A stretch of DNA of 64,000 nt from Gemmiger formicilis (lineage in GTDB: Bacteria > Bacillota > Clostridia > Oscillospirales > Ruminococcaceae). The translations under genes were made by a program, and so were the position numbers. Shown one piece after another: positions 43,365 through 50,559 of this stretch. Location: positions 62,001 to 126,000 of the forward strand of contig NZ_JANGCG010000003.1 of the NCBI RefSeq assembly GCF_024462815.1. Direction: 5' to 3'. Position 1 is the first letter of the stretch, and every line of letters starts with the position of its first letter. The notes under the pieces were generated by a model, which was not told where the DNA came from, did no database searches, and saw only the letters and a list, made by a program, of their open reading frames with translations.

Positions 43365-44348
43365 TTACAGGATGTACTGCCCGACCTTGTACTGGTCGAG
43401 GTTGCCGCGCAGGAACTCAATGGTGGCGGCCAGACCCTGCTCAAAGGTGTACTGCGGTGCCCAGCCGGTCAGATTGCGCAGCTTGGTGGAATCGCCCAGC
43501 AGACGGTTGACCTCGCTCTTTTCGGGACGCAGGCGCTCAGCCTCGCAGACGATTTTGGCGTTGGGGTTGATCTGGGCAATCAGCTCGTTGGCCAGATCGC
43601 CGATAGAATGCTCCACGCCGGTGGCGATGTTCAGCTCCTGCCCGATGGCGGCGTCACAGTCGGCAATCGTCATAAAGCCGTTGGCCGTGTCCTTGACGTA
43701 GTTGAAATCGCGGGTGGGGGTCAGGCTGCCGAGCTTGATCTCGGTCTGGCCCGCCAGCAGCTGGGTGATGATGGTGGGGATGATGGCGCGGCCGCTCTGG
43801 CGCGGGCCGTAGGTGTTGAAGGGCCGCACAATGGTAACCGGCAAATCAAAGCTGCGGTAGAAGCTCTCGGCCAGTCGGTCGGCGCCAATCTTGGTGGCAG
43901 AATAGGGGCTCTGGCCCTGGAAGGGGTGCTTCTCGTCAATCGGCACATACTGCGCCGTGCCGTAGACCTCGCTGGTGGAGGTGACCAGCACGCGTTGGGT
44001 GCCCAGCTCACGCGCCGCGTTCAGCACGTTCAGCGTGCCCTTGATGTTGGTGTCCACATAGCTGTCCGGGCTGTGGTAGGAGAAGGGAATCGCAATGAGG
44101 GCGGCCAGATGGAACACGCGCTCCTGCCCGCGCATGGCGGTGCGCACGCCGTTGGGGTCGCGCACATCGCCCATAAAGACGTCAATTTCGTTGCGAATCT
44201 CCGGCGGCAGGGTATCGATCCAGCCAAGAGAGCCAAAGGAATTGTACAGGCAGAATGCGCGGACCTTTTCGCCGCGCTTGACAAGTTCTTCGGTCAGATG
44301 GCTGCCAATAAAGCCGTCTGCACCGGTGACCATAACGGTATGTGCCAT
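43365..44348 (-). CDS. NAD-dependent epimerase/dehydratase (SDR family)
   Basis: A 327-residue extended SDR enzyme. NAD-binding motif VTGADGFIGSHL at residues about 7-18, catalytic Ser-Thr stretch LVTSTSEVYGTAQY near 120, and YSATKIGADRL (YxxxK) near 147; RPFNTYGPRQ and RDFNYVKDTANGF follow. It resembles UDP-GlcNAc/dTDP-glucose 4,6-dehydratases of the LegB type, which feed unusual sugars to surface glycans. ATG 44348 has AAGGAG seven bases upstream. First gene of the operon, behind a good promoter. The exact sugar is not deducible. Confidence 0.88.
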   Translation of the reverse strand: MAHTVMVTGADGFIGSHLTEELVKRGEKVRAFCLYNSFGSLGWIDTLPPEIRNEIDVFMGDVRDPNGVRTAMRGQERVFHLAALIAIPFSYHSPDSYVDTNIKGTLNVLNAARELGTQRVLVTSTSEVYGTAQYVPIDEKHPFQGQSPYSATKIGADRLAESFYRSFDLPVTIVRPFNTYGPRQSGRAIIPTIITQLLAGQTEIKLGSLTPTRDFNYVKDTANGFMTIADCDAAIGQELNIATGVEHSIGDLANELIAQINPNAKIVCEAERLRPEKSEVNRLLGDSTKLRNLTGWAPQYTFEQGLAATIEFLRGNLDQYKVGQYIL

Positions 44349-44403
44349 TGTTTGCTCCTTTATAAAGGGGGCATTGCCCCATATTTCAACTTTATTACAA
44401 AAC

Positions 44404-44432
44404 AGTATAACCGATTTGAGGAAAGATTTCAA
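44404..44432 (-). promoter_or_regulatory. Promoter of the surface-glycan operon
   Basis: Minus strand TTGAAA (44427-44432), 17 bases, TATACT (44404-44409), about 55 bases before ATG 44348. Confidence 0.65.
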
Positions 44433-44469
44433 CTGTTTCGTGCAAGCGTTTAAAATCTGGATGTTGTAA

Positions 44470-44606
44470 AACGACAAATATTCTCTATTACAATTATAAT
44501 TTTTGTCGTTCAACTTATTTACCAAATTTAACTATAGATTTTTGTGCAAAAAGTTGGACGACAAAAATACATATATAATAGGGGAATTTATGGCGTCCAA
44601 CTTTTG
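44470..44606. promoter_or_regulatory. Candidate operator array with GTTGRACGACAAA sites
   Basis: AACGACAAA (44470-44478) and its inverse TTTGTCGTT (44502-44510), then GTTGGACGACAAAAA (44553-44567), and a perfect 12-bp inverted pair AAAAGTTGGACG (44549-44560) / CGTCCAACTTTT (44594-44605). It lies upstream of the glycan-operon promoter. The binding protein is unknown. Confidence 0.45.
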
Positions 44607-44625
44607 TACCATCCCGCAAACCGTA

Positions 44626-44690
44626 GGGGCGGATTCTATATCCGCCCGCGCTCCTTGGTAAATGCCATCTGCCGGTATGGCAGTCTGCAA
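44626..44690. repeat. REP-like palindrome (block 6)
   Basis: GTAGGGGCGGATTCTATATC with CGCCCGCG, then GGTAAATGCCATCTGCCGG: a core plus the AAATGCC linker seen elsewhere. Confidence 0.6.
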
Positions 44691-44704
44691 AATAAAATTT
44701 CCTG

Positions 44705-44742
44705 ATTACCCTATTGACATATAGTCAATTCCGTGTTATCAT
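44705..44742 (+). promoter_or_regulatory. metY promoter with operator shared with cysK
   Basis: TTGACA (44714-44719), 17 bases, TATCAT (44737-44742). ATTACCCTATTGACA (44705-44719) is identical to the sequence over the cysK -35 box (52814-52828, minus strand), and AAAATT precedes both. AACCTATAA (44750-44758) past the start point also occurs in cysK. Best explained by a common repressor, probably the Rrf2 protein encoded beside cysK. Confidence 0.65.
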
Positions 44743-44788
44743 ACAGTCAACCTATAAAGCACATAGGTTATTACTGAAAAACAAGGAG

Positions 44789-44944
44789 GTGCAAAGCATA
44801 TGGCTCACGTTTTTGGCAGTCTGCTGCGTCAGAACTTCCGCTGTGGCCGAATGCCTAACTCCCGGGCGGTAGCAGTCCGGGCGCGTGGCAATGCTTTGCA
44901 CTGCCTGTAAACAAGCGCCGCACTGTATATTCTGCCCGGGAGTT
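44789..44944 (+). promoter_or_regulatory. metY leader: attenuator with antiterminator helices
   Basis: Two perfect 11-bp pairings interleave: A GTGCAAAGCAT (44789-44799) with A' ATGCTTTGCAC (44891-44901), and B AACTCCCGGGC (44857-44867) with B' GCCCGGGAGTT (44934-44944). B' is also the 5' arm of the terminator at 44934-44970, so B:B' excludes the terminator. B can instead pair locally with CCGGG (44877-44881). The leader ORF covers A', B and its Cys codons. No SAM-box or T-box consensus is present. Confidence 0.65.
44800..44910 (+). CDS. 36-residue leader peptide upstream of metY
   Basis: ATG 44800 follows AAGGAGGTG with ideal spacing, one of the strongest ribosome sites in the window. The peptide has Cys at positions 15 (FRCGRM) and 35 (NALHCL-stop). 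The second Cys codon is at 44902-44904, directly after helix arm A', and two codons before the stop. Its position inside mutually exclusive RNA helices indicates a sensing role rather than a functional product: ribosome stalling at Cys35 when Cys-tRNA is scarce would keep A' occupied and favour the B:B' antiterminator. The mechanism is inference. Confidence 0.65.
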   Translation: MAHVFGSLLRQNFRCGRMPNSRAVAVRARGNALHCL

Positions 44945-44972
44945 GTAACCAAACGACCCCCGGCTTTTCTTT
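44934..44972 (+). terminator. Attenuator terminator in the metY leader
   Basis: GCCCGGGAGTTGT (44934-44946), loop AACCAA, ACGACCCCCGGC (44953-44964), with one bulged C, one A-C mismatch and one U-G pair, then TTTTCTTTT. It lies 45 bases before metY. Confidence 0.65.
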
Positions 44973-45016
44973 TATCAAAAATCAAACAGAATAAAAACAG
45001 AAATGAGGACTTTATC

Positions 45017-46306
45017 ATGAGCGAGCGTAAACTGCATTTTGAGACCCTTCAGCTGCACGTCGGCCAGGAGCAGGCTGACCCCGTCACCGATTCCCGCGCC
45101 GTGCCCATCTACCAGACCACCTCCTATGTGTTCCCCAATTCCCAGAATGCCGCTGACCGCTTTGCCCTGCGGGCCGAGGGCAACATCTACGGCCGCCTGA
45201 CCAACTCCACCGAGGATGTTTTTGAAAAACGCATCGCGGCTCTGGAGGGCGGCGTTGCCGCGCTGGCCGTTGCCTCCGGCGCCGCTGCCATCGACTACAC
45301 CCTTCAGGCACTGGCCCAGAACGGCGGGCACATTGTGGCGCAAAAAACCATCTACGGCGGCACCTCCAACCTGCTGGCCCACACGTTGCCCGCGTTCGGT
45401 GTGCAGACGACCTTTGTCAACGCCCATGATCTGGCCGAGGTCGAGGCTGCCATTCAGGACAACACCCGCGCTGTCTATATTGAAACGCTTGGCAACCCCA
45501 ACGCCGACATCCCCGACATTGACGCCATTGCCGCTATCGCCCACAAGCACAGCATTCCGCTTGTCATCGACAACACCTTCGGCACGCCCTACCTGATCCG
45601 CCCGATCGAGCATGGCGCCGACATCGTTGTCCATTCTGCCACCAAGTTCATCGGCGGCCACGGCACCTCTCTGGGCGGCATCATCGTTGACTCCGGCAAG
45701 TTCGACTGGAAGGCCAGCGGCAAATTCCCCGCCTTCTCGGAGCCGAACCCCAGCTACCACGGCGTCTGCTTTGCCGAGGCTGCCGGCCCCGCCGCCTTTG
45801 TGACCTATGTGCGCGCCGTGATCCTGCGCGATCTGGGCGGCTGCATCAGCCCGTTCAACGCATGGGTGCTGCTGCAGGGTACCGAGACGCTCTCCCTGCG
45901 TCTGGACCGCCACAATGAGAACACCAAAAAGGTCGTCGAGTTCCTGACCCACCACCCCAAGGTGGAGAAGGTCAACCACCCCAGCCTGCCCGACCACCCC
46001 GACCACGCCCTGTATGAGAAGTACTTCCCCAACGGCGGCGCGTCGATCTTCACCTTCAACATCAAGGGCGGCCAGAAGGAGGCCTTCGAGTTCATCGATC
46101 ATCTGCAGATCTTCTCTCTGCTGGCCAATGTCGCCGATGTCAAGAGCCTTGTGATCCACCCGGCCACCACGACCCACGGCCAACTCTCCGATGCGGAGCT
46201 TGCCGATGTAGGCATCGGCCGCAACACGATCCGCCTGTCCATCGGCACCGAGCATGTCGATGACATCATCGCCGATCTCGATCAGGCGCTGAACGCAGTC
46301 GAGTGA
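45017..46306 (+). CDS. metY: O-acetylhomoserine sulfhydrylase (Cys/Met-metabolism PLP enzyme)
   Basis: A 429-residue PLP enzyme that joins O-acetylhomoserine and sulfide to make homocysteine. The family pattern is clear: HFETLQLHVGQEQADPVTDS and RAVPIYQTTSYVFPNS at the N-terminus, RLTNSTEDVFEKRIAALEGG near 67, the PLP-lysine in HSATKFIGGHGTSLGG near 208, and the long MetY insertion (SYHGVCFAEAAGPAAF). Normal length. ATG 45017 follows GAGGAC. It sits behind the leader and attenuator described above. It is monocistronic, ending at a strong terminator. Confidence 0.95.
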   Translation: MSERKLHFETLQLHVGQEQADPVTDSRAVPIYQTTSYVFPNSQNAADRFALRAEGNIYGRLTNSTEDVFEKRIAALEGGVAALAVASGAAAIDYTLQALAQNGGHIVAQKTIYGGTSNLLAHTLPAFGVQTTFVNAHDLAEVEAAIQDNTRAVYIETLGNPNADIPDIDAIAAIAHKHSIPLVIDNTFGTPYLIRPIEHGADIVVHSATKFIGGHGTSLGGIIVDSGKFDWKASGKFPAFSEPNPSYHGVCFAEAAGPAAFVTYVRAVILRDLGGCISPFNAWVLLQGTETLSLRLDRHNENTKKVVEFLTHHPKVEKVNHPSLPDHPDHALYEKYFPNGGASIFTFNIKGGQKEAFEFIDHLQIFSLLANVADVKSLVIHPATTTHGQLSDAELADVGIGRNTIRLSIGTEHVDDIIADLDQALNAVE

Positions 46307-46329
46307 TGCCGCTGCGCCGCCAAAAATAA

Positions 46330-46382
46330 GACCCGGCCGCCGCCCGCGGGATGCAAGCCCCGCAGGCGGCGGTTTTGTTTGC
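46330..46382 (+). terminator. Terminator of metY
   Basis: CCGCCGCCCGCGGG pairs with CCCCGCAGGCGGCGG (small mismatches, loop ATGCAAG), followed by TTTTGTTT. Confidence 0.85.
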
Positions 46383-46407
46383 AATTTGGCGGGAGTTGTT
46401 GTATGCT

Positions 46408-46490
46408 TTGTAGGGGGCCTTGATGCCTCCGGTGAGTTTACCCACTGCCGCAAAGTGCCCGGGAGGGATAAAGCCCGCCCCTACGAATAA
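46408..46490. repeat. REP-like palindromes (block 7)
   Basis: GTAGGGGGCCTTGATGCCTC and GGGATAAAGCCCGCCCCTAC, an inverted doublet with the linker CCGCAAAGTGCCCGGGA between. Confidence 0.6.
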
Positions 46491-46503
46491 CGGAAGCATG
46501 GTT

Positions 46504-47328
46504 ATGAACATTATCGAAATCACAGATTTAAACGCCCCTGAGCTGGTGGTATATACCAGACTGACCGAATCCCAGCTGCGCAATAAGCTTGAGCCGGAAA
46601 AGGGCATCTTCATTGCCGAAAGCCCCAAGGTCATCGGCACGGCGCTGGACGCCGGGTGCGAGCCGCTGTCTTTTTTGATGGAGCGCCGCCAGATTGACGG
46701 CCCCGCAGCGGGCGTGCTGGCCCGCTGCCCGGATGCGGTGGTTTACACGGCAGACCGGCAGGTTTTGCAGGCGCTGACCGGCTACGCGCTGACCCGCGGC
46801 GTGCTCTGCGCCATGCGCCGCCCCAAGCTGCGCACGGTGGAGGAGCTGTGCCGGAACGCCAGCCGCGTGGCCGTGCTGGAGGGGATTGTGGACTCCACCA
46901 ACATCGGGGCCATCTTCCGCGGGGCGGCGGCGCTGGGTATGGATGCCGTGCTGCTCTCGCCCTCCTGCTGTGACCCGCTGTGCCGCCGCGCCGTCCGCGT
47001 CAGCATGGGCACTGTGTTTCAGGTGCCGTGGGCCACGCTGGGCAGCAGCCCCGCCGACTGGCCGGAGGCCGGTATGGCCCGCCTGCACGCGCTGGGCTTC
47101 AAAACCGCCGCCATGGCGCTGGACAGCCGCGCCGTCAGTATAGATGACCCGGCCCTGCGCGCCGAGGAAAGGCTGGCCATTGTGCTGGGCACCGAGGGGG
47201 ACGGCCTCGCCCACAATACGATTGCCCACTGCGACTACACCGTGATGATTCCGATGCAGCACGGTGTGGATTCCCTCAACGTGGCCGCCGCCGGTGCGGT
47301 GGCTTTCTGGGAGCTGCGCAAGCGGTGA
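46504..47328 (+). CDS. SpoU/TrmH family RNA 2'-O-methyltransferase
   Basis: A 274-residue SAM-dependent methyltransferase of the knotted SPOUT class. An N-terminal substrate-binding domain (KGIFIAESPKVIGTALDAG; YALTRGVLCAMRRP) precedes the catalytic domain with three SpoU motifs: VDSTNIGAIFRGAAALGMDA near 140, LGTEGDGL near 238 and IPMQHGVDSLNVAAAGAVAF near 255. The likely substrate is a 23S rRNA or tRNA ribose. ATG 46504 is chosen; ATG 46498 is a possible alternative two codons earlier. A 14-bp terminator follows downstream. Confidence 0.88.
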   Translation: MNIIEITDLNAPELVVYTRLTESQLRNKLEPEKGIFIAESPKVIGTALDAGCEPLSFLMERRQIDGPAAGVLARCPDAVVYTADRQVLQALTGYALTRGVLCAMRRPKLRTVEELCRNASRVAVLEGIVDSTNIGAIFRGAAALGMDAVLLSPSCCDPLCRRAVRVSMGTVFQVPWATLGSSPADWPEAGMARLHALGFKTAAMALDSRAVSIDDPALRAEERLAIVLGTEGDGLAHNTIAHCDYTVMIPMQHGVDSLNVAAAGAVAFWELRKR

Positions 47329-47364
47329 GCTGCAAAGCCTGCTCCCTGCGTCTGAACCGGAAAC

Positions 47365-47465
47365 GGCGTTTTGCGGGAAACACGGCGGGGTGGGGTCACC
47401 CCGCCCTACGGATAGCCCAAAATCATTGCATGGTAGGGGCGGGCATAGCCGCCCGCCTTCCATCG
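47365..47465. repeat. REP-like palindromes (block 8)
   Basis: CGGCGGGGTGGGGTCACCCC with GCCCTACGG, and GGTAGGGGCGGGCATAGCCG with CCCGCC, in inverted orientation, with the linker GAAACGGCGTTTTGCGGGAA beside the first. Confidence 0.7.
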
Positions 47466-47497
47466 TCAAATTGCCACAAAAAAATGACAAAAGTTTT

Positions 47498-47538
47498 ACA
47501 CCCTGTTGACCGAAAGGTCAGCGGGGTGTGTTGTTTTT
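47498..47538 (+). terminator. GAAA-tetraloop terminator
   Basis: ACACCCTGTTGACC, loop GAAA, GGTCAGCGGGGTGT: a 14-bp stem with two G-U pairs, followed by GTTGTTTTTG. It ends transcription from the methyltransferase gene. Confidence 0.8.
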
Positions 47539-47559
47539 GTCCGGCGAGAATGTTACAAT
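47531..47559 (+). promoter_or_regulatory. Promoter of the MFS transporter gene
   Basis: TTGTTT (47531-47536), 17 bases, TACAAT (47554-47559), overlapping the U-tract of the preceding terminator. Confidence 0.5.
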
Positions 47560-47611
47560 ATTTGTACAAGCGCGCACAATGCGTGCAATAACAAAACGGA
47601 GGTTTTCTCCT

Positions 47612-48979
47612 ATGGGCTTCCTGAAAAAATTCACAAAGCAGGAAATCAGCTGGATGATGTATGACTGGGCCAACAGCGCCCACTCGGTCATTGTGGTGAC
47701 TATCCTGCCCATCTTCTTTGACACGGTGGCGGGCTATACGGCAGACAGCGTCTCCAGTATGTCCACATGGGGCTTTGCCACCAGCCTTGCCATGGCGATT
47801 GTCGCACTCAGCGCGCCGTTCTTGGGCGTGTTTGGCGATATCCGCAGTATGCGCAAAAAGCTGTTCACGGCGTTTCTGCTGCTGGGCGTGGTCTCGGTGG
47901 CCGGGCTGGCCTTCACCCCGCTGATGGACTTTACCTCCTCGCCCGCCGCCGCGGGCAAGGTCGCGGCCATGGTGCTGGTGCTCTACATTTTGAGCACCAT
48001 CGGCTTTGACGCGTCCTGCATCTACTATGACGCCTTCCTGACCGACGTCACAACCGAGGAACGGATGGACTCGGTCTCCACACTGGGCTACGGCCTTGGC
48101 TATATCGGCGGCTCGACGATTCCGCTGCTCATCTTCCTGATTATGAACGCGGTCGGCGTACCGATGCTGACCAGTCTGGCCATCATCTTTGCCATTACCG
48201 CGGTGTGGTGGCTGGTGTTCAGCCTGCCGCTGCTGAAAAACTGCGAGCAGACCACCGGCAAGCCCTATGAAAAGGGCGATGTCGGTGCCAGCATCAAGAA
48301 CGTGTTCACCACGCTGAAGGAAATCGGCACCGATAAGCCGATGCTTATCTACATTCTTTCGTACTTTTTCTACATTGACGGCGTGCATACTATCATCAGT
48401 ATGTCCACCAGCTACGGCGCCAACCTGGGGCTGGACTCGGCCGGTATGCTGCTGGCGCTGCTGCTGGTTCAGGTGCTGGGCCTGCCGTTCTGCCTGCTGT
48501 ATATGAAGCTGGCGGAGAAGTTCGGCGCCCGCACAATGGTGGGCGTGGGCATCTGCGTCTATATGTTCATCTGCATTTTCGCCTTCTTTATGAACAGCCT
48601 GTGGCAGTTCTGGATGCTGGCCGTGCTCTGCGCAACCAGCCAGGGCGGTATTCAGGCGCTCAGCCGTTCGATGTTCGGCAAGCTCATCCCGGACAAAGCC
48701 CGCAGCGGCGAGTTCTTCGGCTTCTTTGATATTTTCGGCAAGTTCTCGTCCATTATGGGCCCGGCGCTGGTCGGCTTTGTCAGCGCCTTTATGGCCAACA
48801 AGCTGCTGGCGGAGCAGGGCCTGACCGCCGCCACCGCCACCGCAGAGCAGCTGGACGCCATCAACAAGGCTGCCGGCCCCTACGGCATTTTGTCCATCAT
48901 CCTGATTATTATTGTCGGTGCAATGCTGTATTTTGGCGTACTGCCGAAAGTGATGACGAAGGACGAGAGGAAGATTTGA
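47612..48979 (+). CDS. MFS transporter, UMF1/Atg22-like
   Basis: A 455-residue membrane protein with 12 predicted membrane segments. The N-terminus KQEISWMMYDWANSAHSVIVV is the signature of the UMF1/vacuole-effluxer-like group, with APFLGVFGDIRSMRKKLF as the MFS loop 2-3 motif and YYDAFLTDVTTEERMDSVS near 140. In the second half GGIQALSRSMFGKLIPDKARS and GEFFGFFDIFGKFSSIMGP are typical. Some relatives are amino-acid exporters; the substrate here is unknown. ATG 47612 is preceded by GGAGG. Confidence 0.88.
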   Translation: MGFLKKFTKQEISWMMYDWANSAHSVIVVTILPIFFDTVAGYTADSVSSMSTWGFATSLAMAIVALSAPFLGVFGDIRSMRKKLFTAFLLLGVVSVAGLAFTPLMDFTSSPAAAGKVAAMVLVLYILSTIGFDASCIYYDAFLTDVTTEERMDSVSTLGYGLGYIGGSTIPLLIFLIMNAVGVPMLTSLAIIFAITAVWWLVFSLPLLKNCEQTTGKPYEKGDVGASIKNVFTTLKEIGTDKPMLIYILSYFFYIDGVHTIISMSTSYGANLGLDSAGMLLALLLVQVLGLPFCLLYMKLAEKFGARTMVGVGICVYMFICIFAFFMNSLWQFWMLAVLCATSQGGIQALSRSMFGKLIPDKARSGEFFGFFDIFGKFSSIMGPALVGFVSAFMANKLLAEQGLTAATATAEQLDAINKAAGPYGILSIILIIIVGAMLYFGVLPKVMTKDERKI

Positions 48980-49058
48980 AGCGCAGATGCGCAAATTTGA
49001 CATTTTCCCTTCCCCGCGGTACAATACCTTCGACGCTGATACGAAAGGGGATTCCCAG

Positions 49059-49988
49059 ATGCCGGAAGGCTATACCCATGTGCGCACCGCAAAAAAGGCG
49101 GCGGAGGCCATTCATTATAAGCTCCAGTGCCCGGCGGCGTTTGCAGCCGGGGCCAACGGGCCGGACAGCTTTTTCTGCTTTGAGGTCTGGAAAAAGCGCG
49201 CCAAGCGCCGGTATGACCTACCCGGCCTCGGCAACCGTATGCACGAGGAAAAGACAGGCGCGTTCCTGCGCAGCCTTTGCGCCAATGTCAAGACCCGCCC
49301 GCAGGTGGAGTATGCGCTGGGCTTTCTGAGCCATTACGCCGCGGATACCGTTGTGCATCCGTTTGTCTGCGCCATGTGTGAGCCGGGGCAGCCTTACGCA
49401 GGCAAGGGCGGACACGGCTATCTGGAAATTGCGCTTGACTCGACCCTCCATGCCGAGGACACCGGCGCGGCGCTGGTGCCGGTGGAGGACGTCAGCCCCT
49501 TGCCCACCGGCGAGGAATTGGCCGACATCACGGCGCTGCTGCACATCTGCCTGCTGGAAACCTACGGCGAGGACATCCCGGTGGAATATCTGGCCGATGC
49601 GTTCTGGCACACCTACAAGCTGCGCGGCATTTTCCCCAGCAGGCACGGCGTGCGCCGGGCGTTCTTCTGGCTGGTAGAGCCGCTGTTCGGCGGGCGCGGG
49701 TTCATCACGGGCCACGTCTCGCCCCGGCAGCTGGACAAGCGCCTGCCGGATGCGTGGACAGACCCCTTCACCGGGGAACAGCATGACGGCGGCCTGTTTG
49801 CGCTGCTGCCCAAGGCGGTGTTCCGCAGTGAGCAGTTTATGGGCGCGGCGCTGCTGTACTGGATGCAGAAGCTGCCCCCCGCCGAGTTTGCCGAAAAAAT
49901 CGGCAGTATGAGCTACACGCAGGGCATTGCCACCGCGCAAAGCGACCCTGACACAACCAAAACAACCGAAAAGGAGACCACTGTATGA
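49059..49988 (+). CDS. Zinc-dependent phospholipase C-like protein
   Basis: A 309-residue protein. The order of motifs matches the Zn_dep_PLPC family: YTHVRTAKKA, AAGANGPDSFFCFEVWKK near 35, MHEEKTGAFL near 70, and ALGFLSHYAADTVVHPFVCA near 95, where His and Asp would bind zinc. No signal peptide is seen, so it is probably cytoplasmic, unlike secreted toxins. Many gut Firmicutes encode such a protein with unknown lipid substrate. ATG 49059 follows AAAGGGG. Its stop overlaps the cyclophilin start (ATGA), so the two are coupled. Confidence 0.75.
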   Translation: MPEGYTHVRTAKKAAEAIHYKLQCPAAFAAGANGPDSFFCFEVWKKRAKRRYDLPGLGNRMHEEKTGAFLRSLCANVKTRPQVEYALGFLSHYAADTVVHPFVCAMCEPGQPYAGKGGHGYLEIALDSTLHAEDTGAALVPVEDVSPLPTGEELADITALLHICLLETYGEDIPVEYLADAFWHTYKLRGIFPSRHGVRRAFFWLVEPLFGGRGFITGHVSPRQLDKRLPDAWTDPFTGEQHDGGLFALLPKAVFRSEQFMGAALLYWMQKLPPAEFAEKIGSMSYTQGIATAQSDPDTTKTTEKETTV

Positions 49989-50455
49989 TTCGCATTACTA
50001 TGCAGAACGGCAAGACCATCGACATTGAACTGGACCACAACGCAGCGCCCATCACCTGCGAAAACTTTGAGAAGCTGGTCAAGGACGGCTTCTACAACGG
50101 CCTGACCTTCCACCGCATCATCCCCGGCTTTATGATTCAGGGCGGCGACCCGCAGGGCACCGGTATGGGCGGCCCCGGCTGGCACATCAAGGGTGAGTTC
50201 CTGCAGAACGGTGTGGCCAACCCCATCAAGCACACCCGCGGCGTTATCAGCATGGCCCGCGCTATGGACCCCAACTCCGCCGGCAGCCAGTTCTTCATTA
50301 TGCACCAGGATGCCCCGCATCTGGATGGCAGCTATGCAGCCTTCGGCCATGTTGTGAACGGCATTGAGGTTGTGGACGAGATCGCAGCCGTTGCCACCGA
50401 CTGGAATGACAAGCCCCGCACCCCCGTGGTGATGGAAAAGGTTGAAATCATCTGA
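49985..50455 (+). CDS. Cyclophilin-type peptidyl-prolyl cis-trans isomerase
   Basis: A 156-residue single-domain cyclophilin that speeds up proline isomerisation during protein folding. The catalytic core is plain: GLTFHRIIPGFMIQGGDPQG (with the key Arg and Phe), GTGMGGPG, GVISMARAMDPNSAGSQFFI and DGSYAAFGHVVNG. No signal peptide, so it acts in the cytoplasm. Length is typical. It overlaps the preceding gene by 4 bases and ends at a terminator. Confidence 0.95.
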   Translation: MIRITMQNGKTIDIELDHNAAPITCENFEKLVKDGFYNGLTFHRIIPGFMIQGGDPQGTGMGGPGWHIKGEFLQNGVANPIKHTRGVISMARAMDPNSAGSQFFIMHQDAPHLDGSYAAFGHVVNGIEVVDEIAAVATDWNDKPRTPVVMEKVEII

Positions 50456-50469
50456 TAGCAGATACAGCA

Positions 50470-50502
50470 AAAGCGCAGCCAGAAGCGGCTGCGCTTTTTT
50501 CG
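50470..50502 (+). terminator. Terminator of the cyclophilin gene
   Basis: AAGCGCAGCC pairs with GGCTGCGCTT around AGAAGC, then TTTTTT. Confidence 0.88.
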
Positions 50503-50559
50503 TTTTCGCCCCGCGTGGCGAAAACTCCACCAAATTTATTATTTTTTATTTCTTATTTA

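Noticed and set aside
44590-44661. 23-codon ORF opening MASNFCTIPQTVGADSISAR behind AGGGGAATTT
   Set aside because: Most of it is a translation of a REP-like palindrome core; the same peptide would arise wherever that repeat is read.
44743-45016. SAM-box or T-box riboswitch upstream of metY
   Set aside because: Neither the S-box core nor the T-box GGTGGNACCGCG sequence is present; the helices found follow a peptide-attenuator plan instead.
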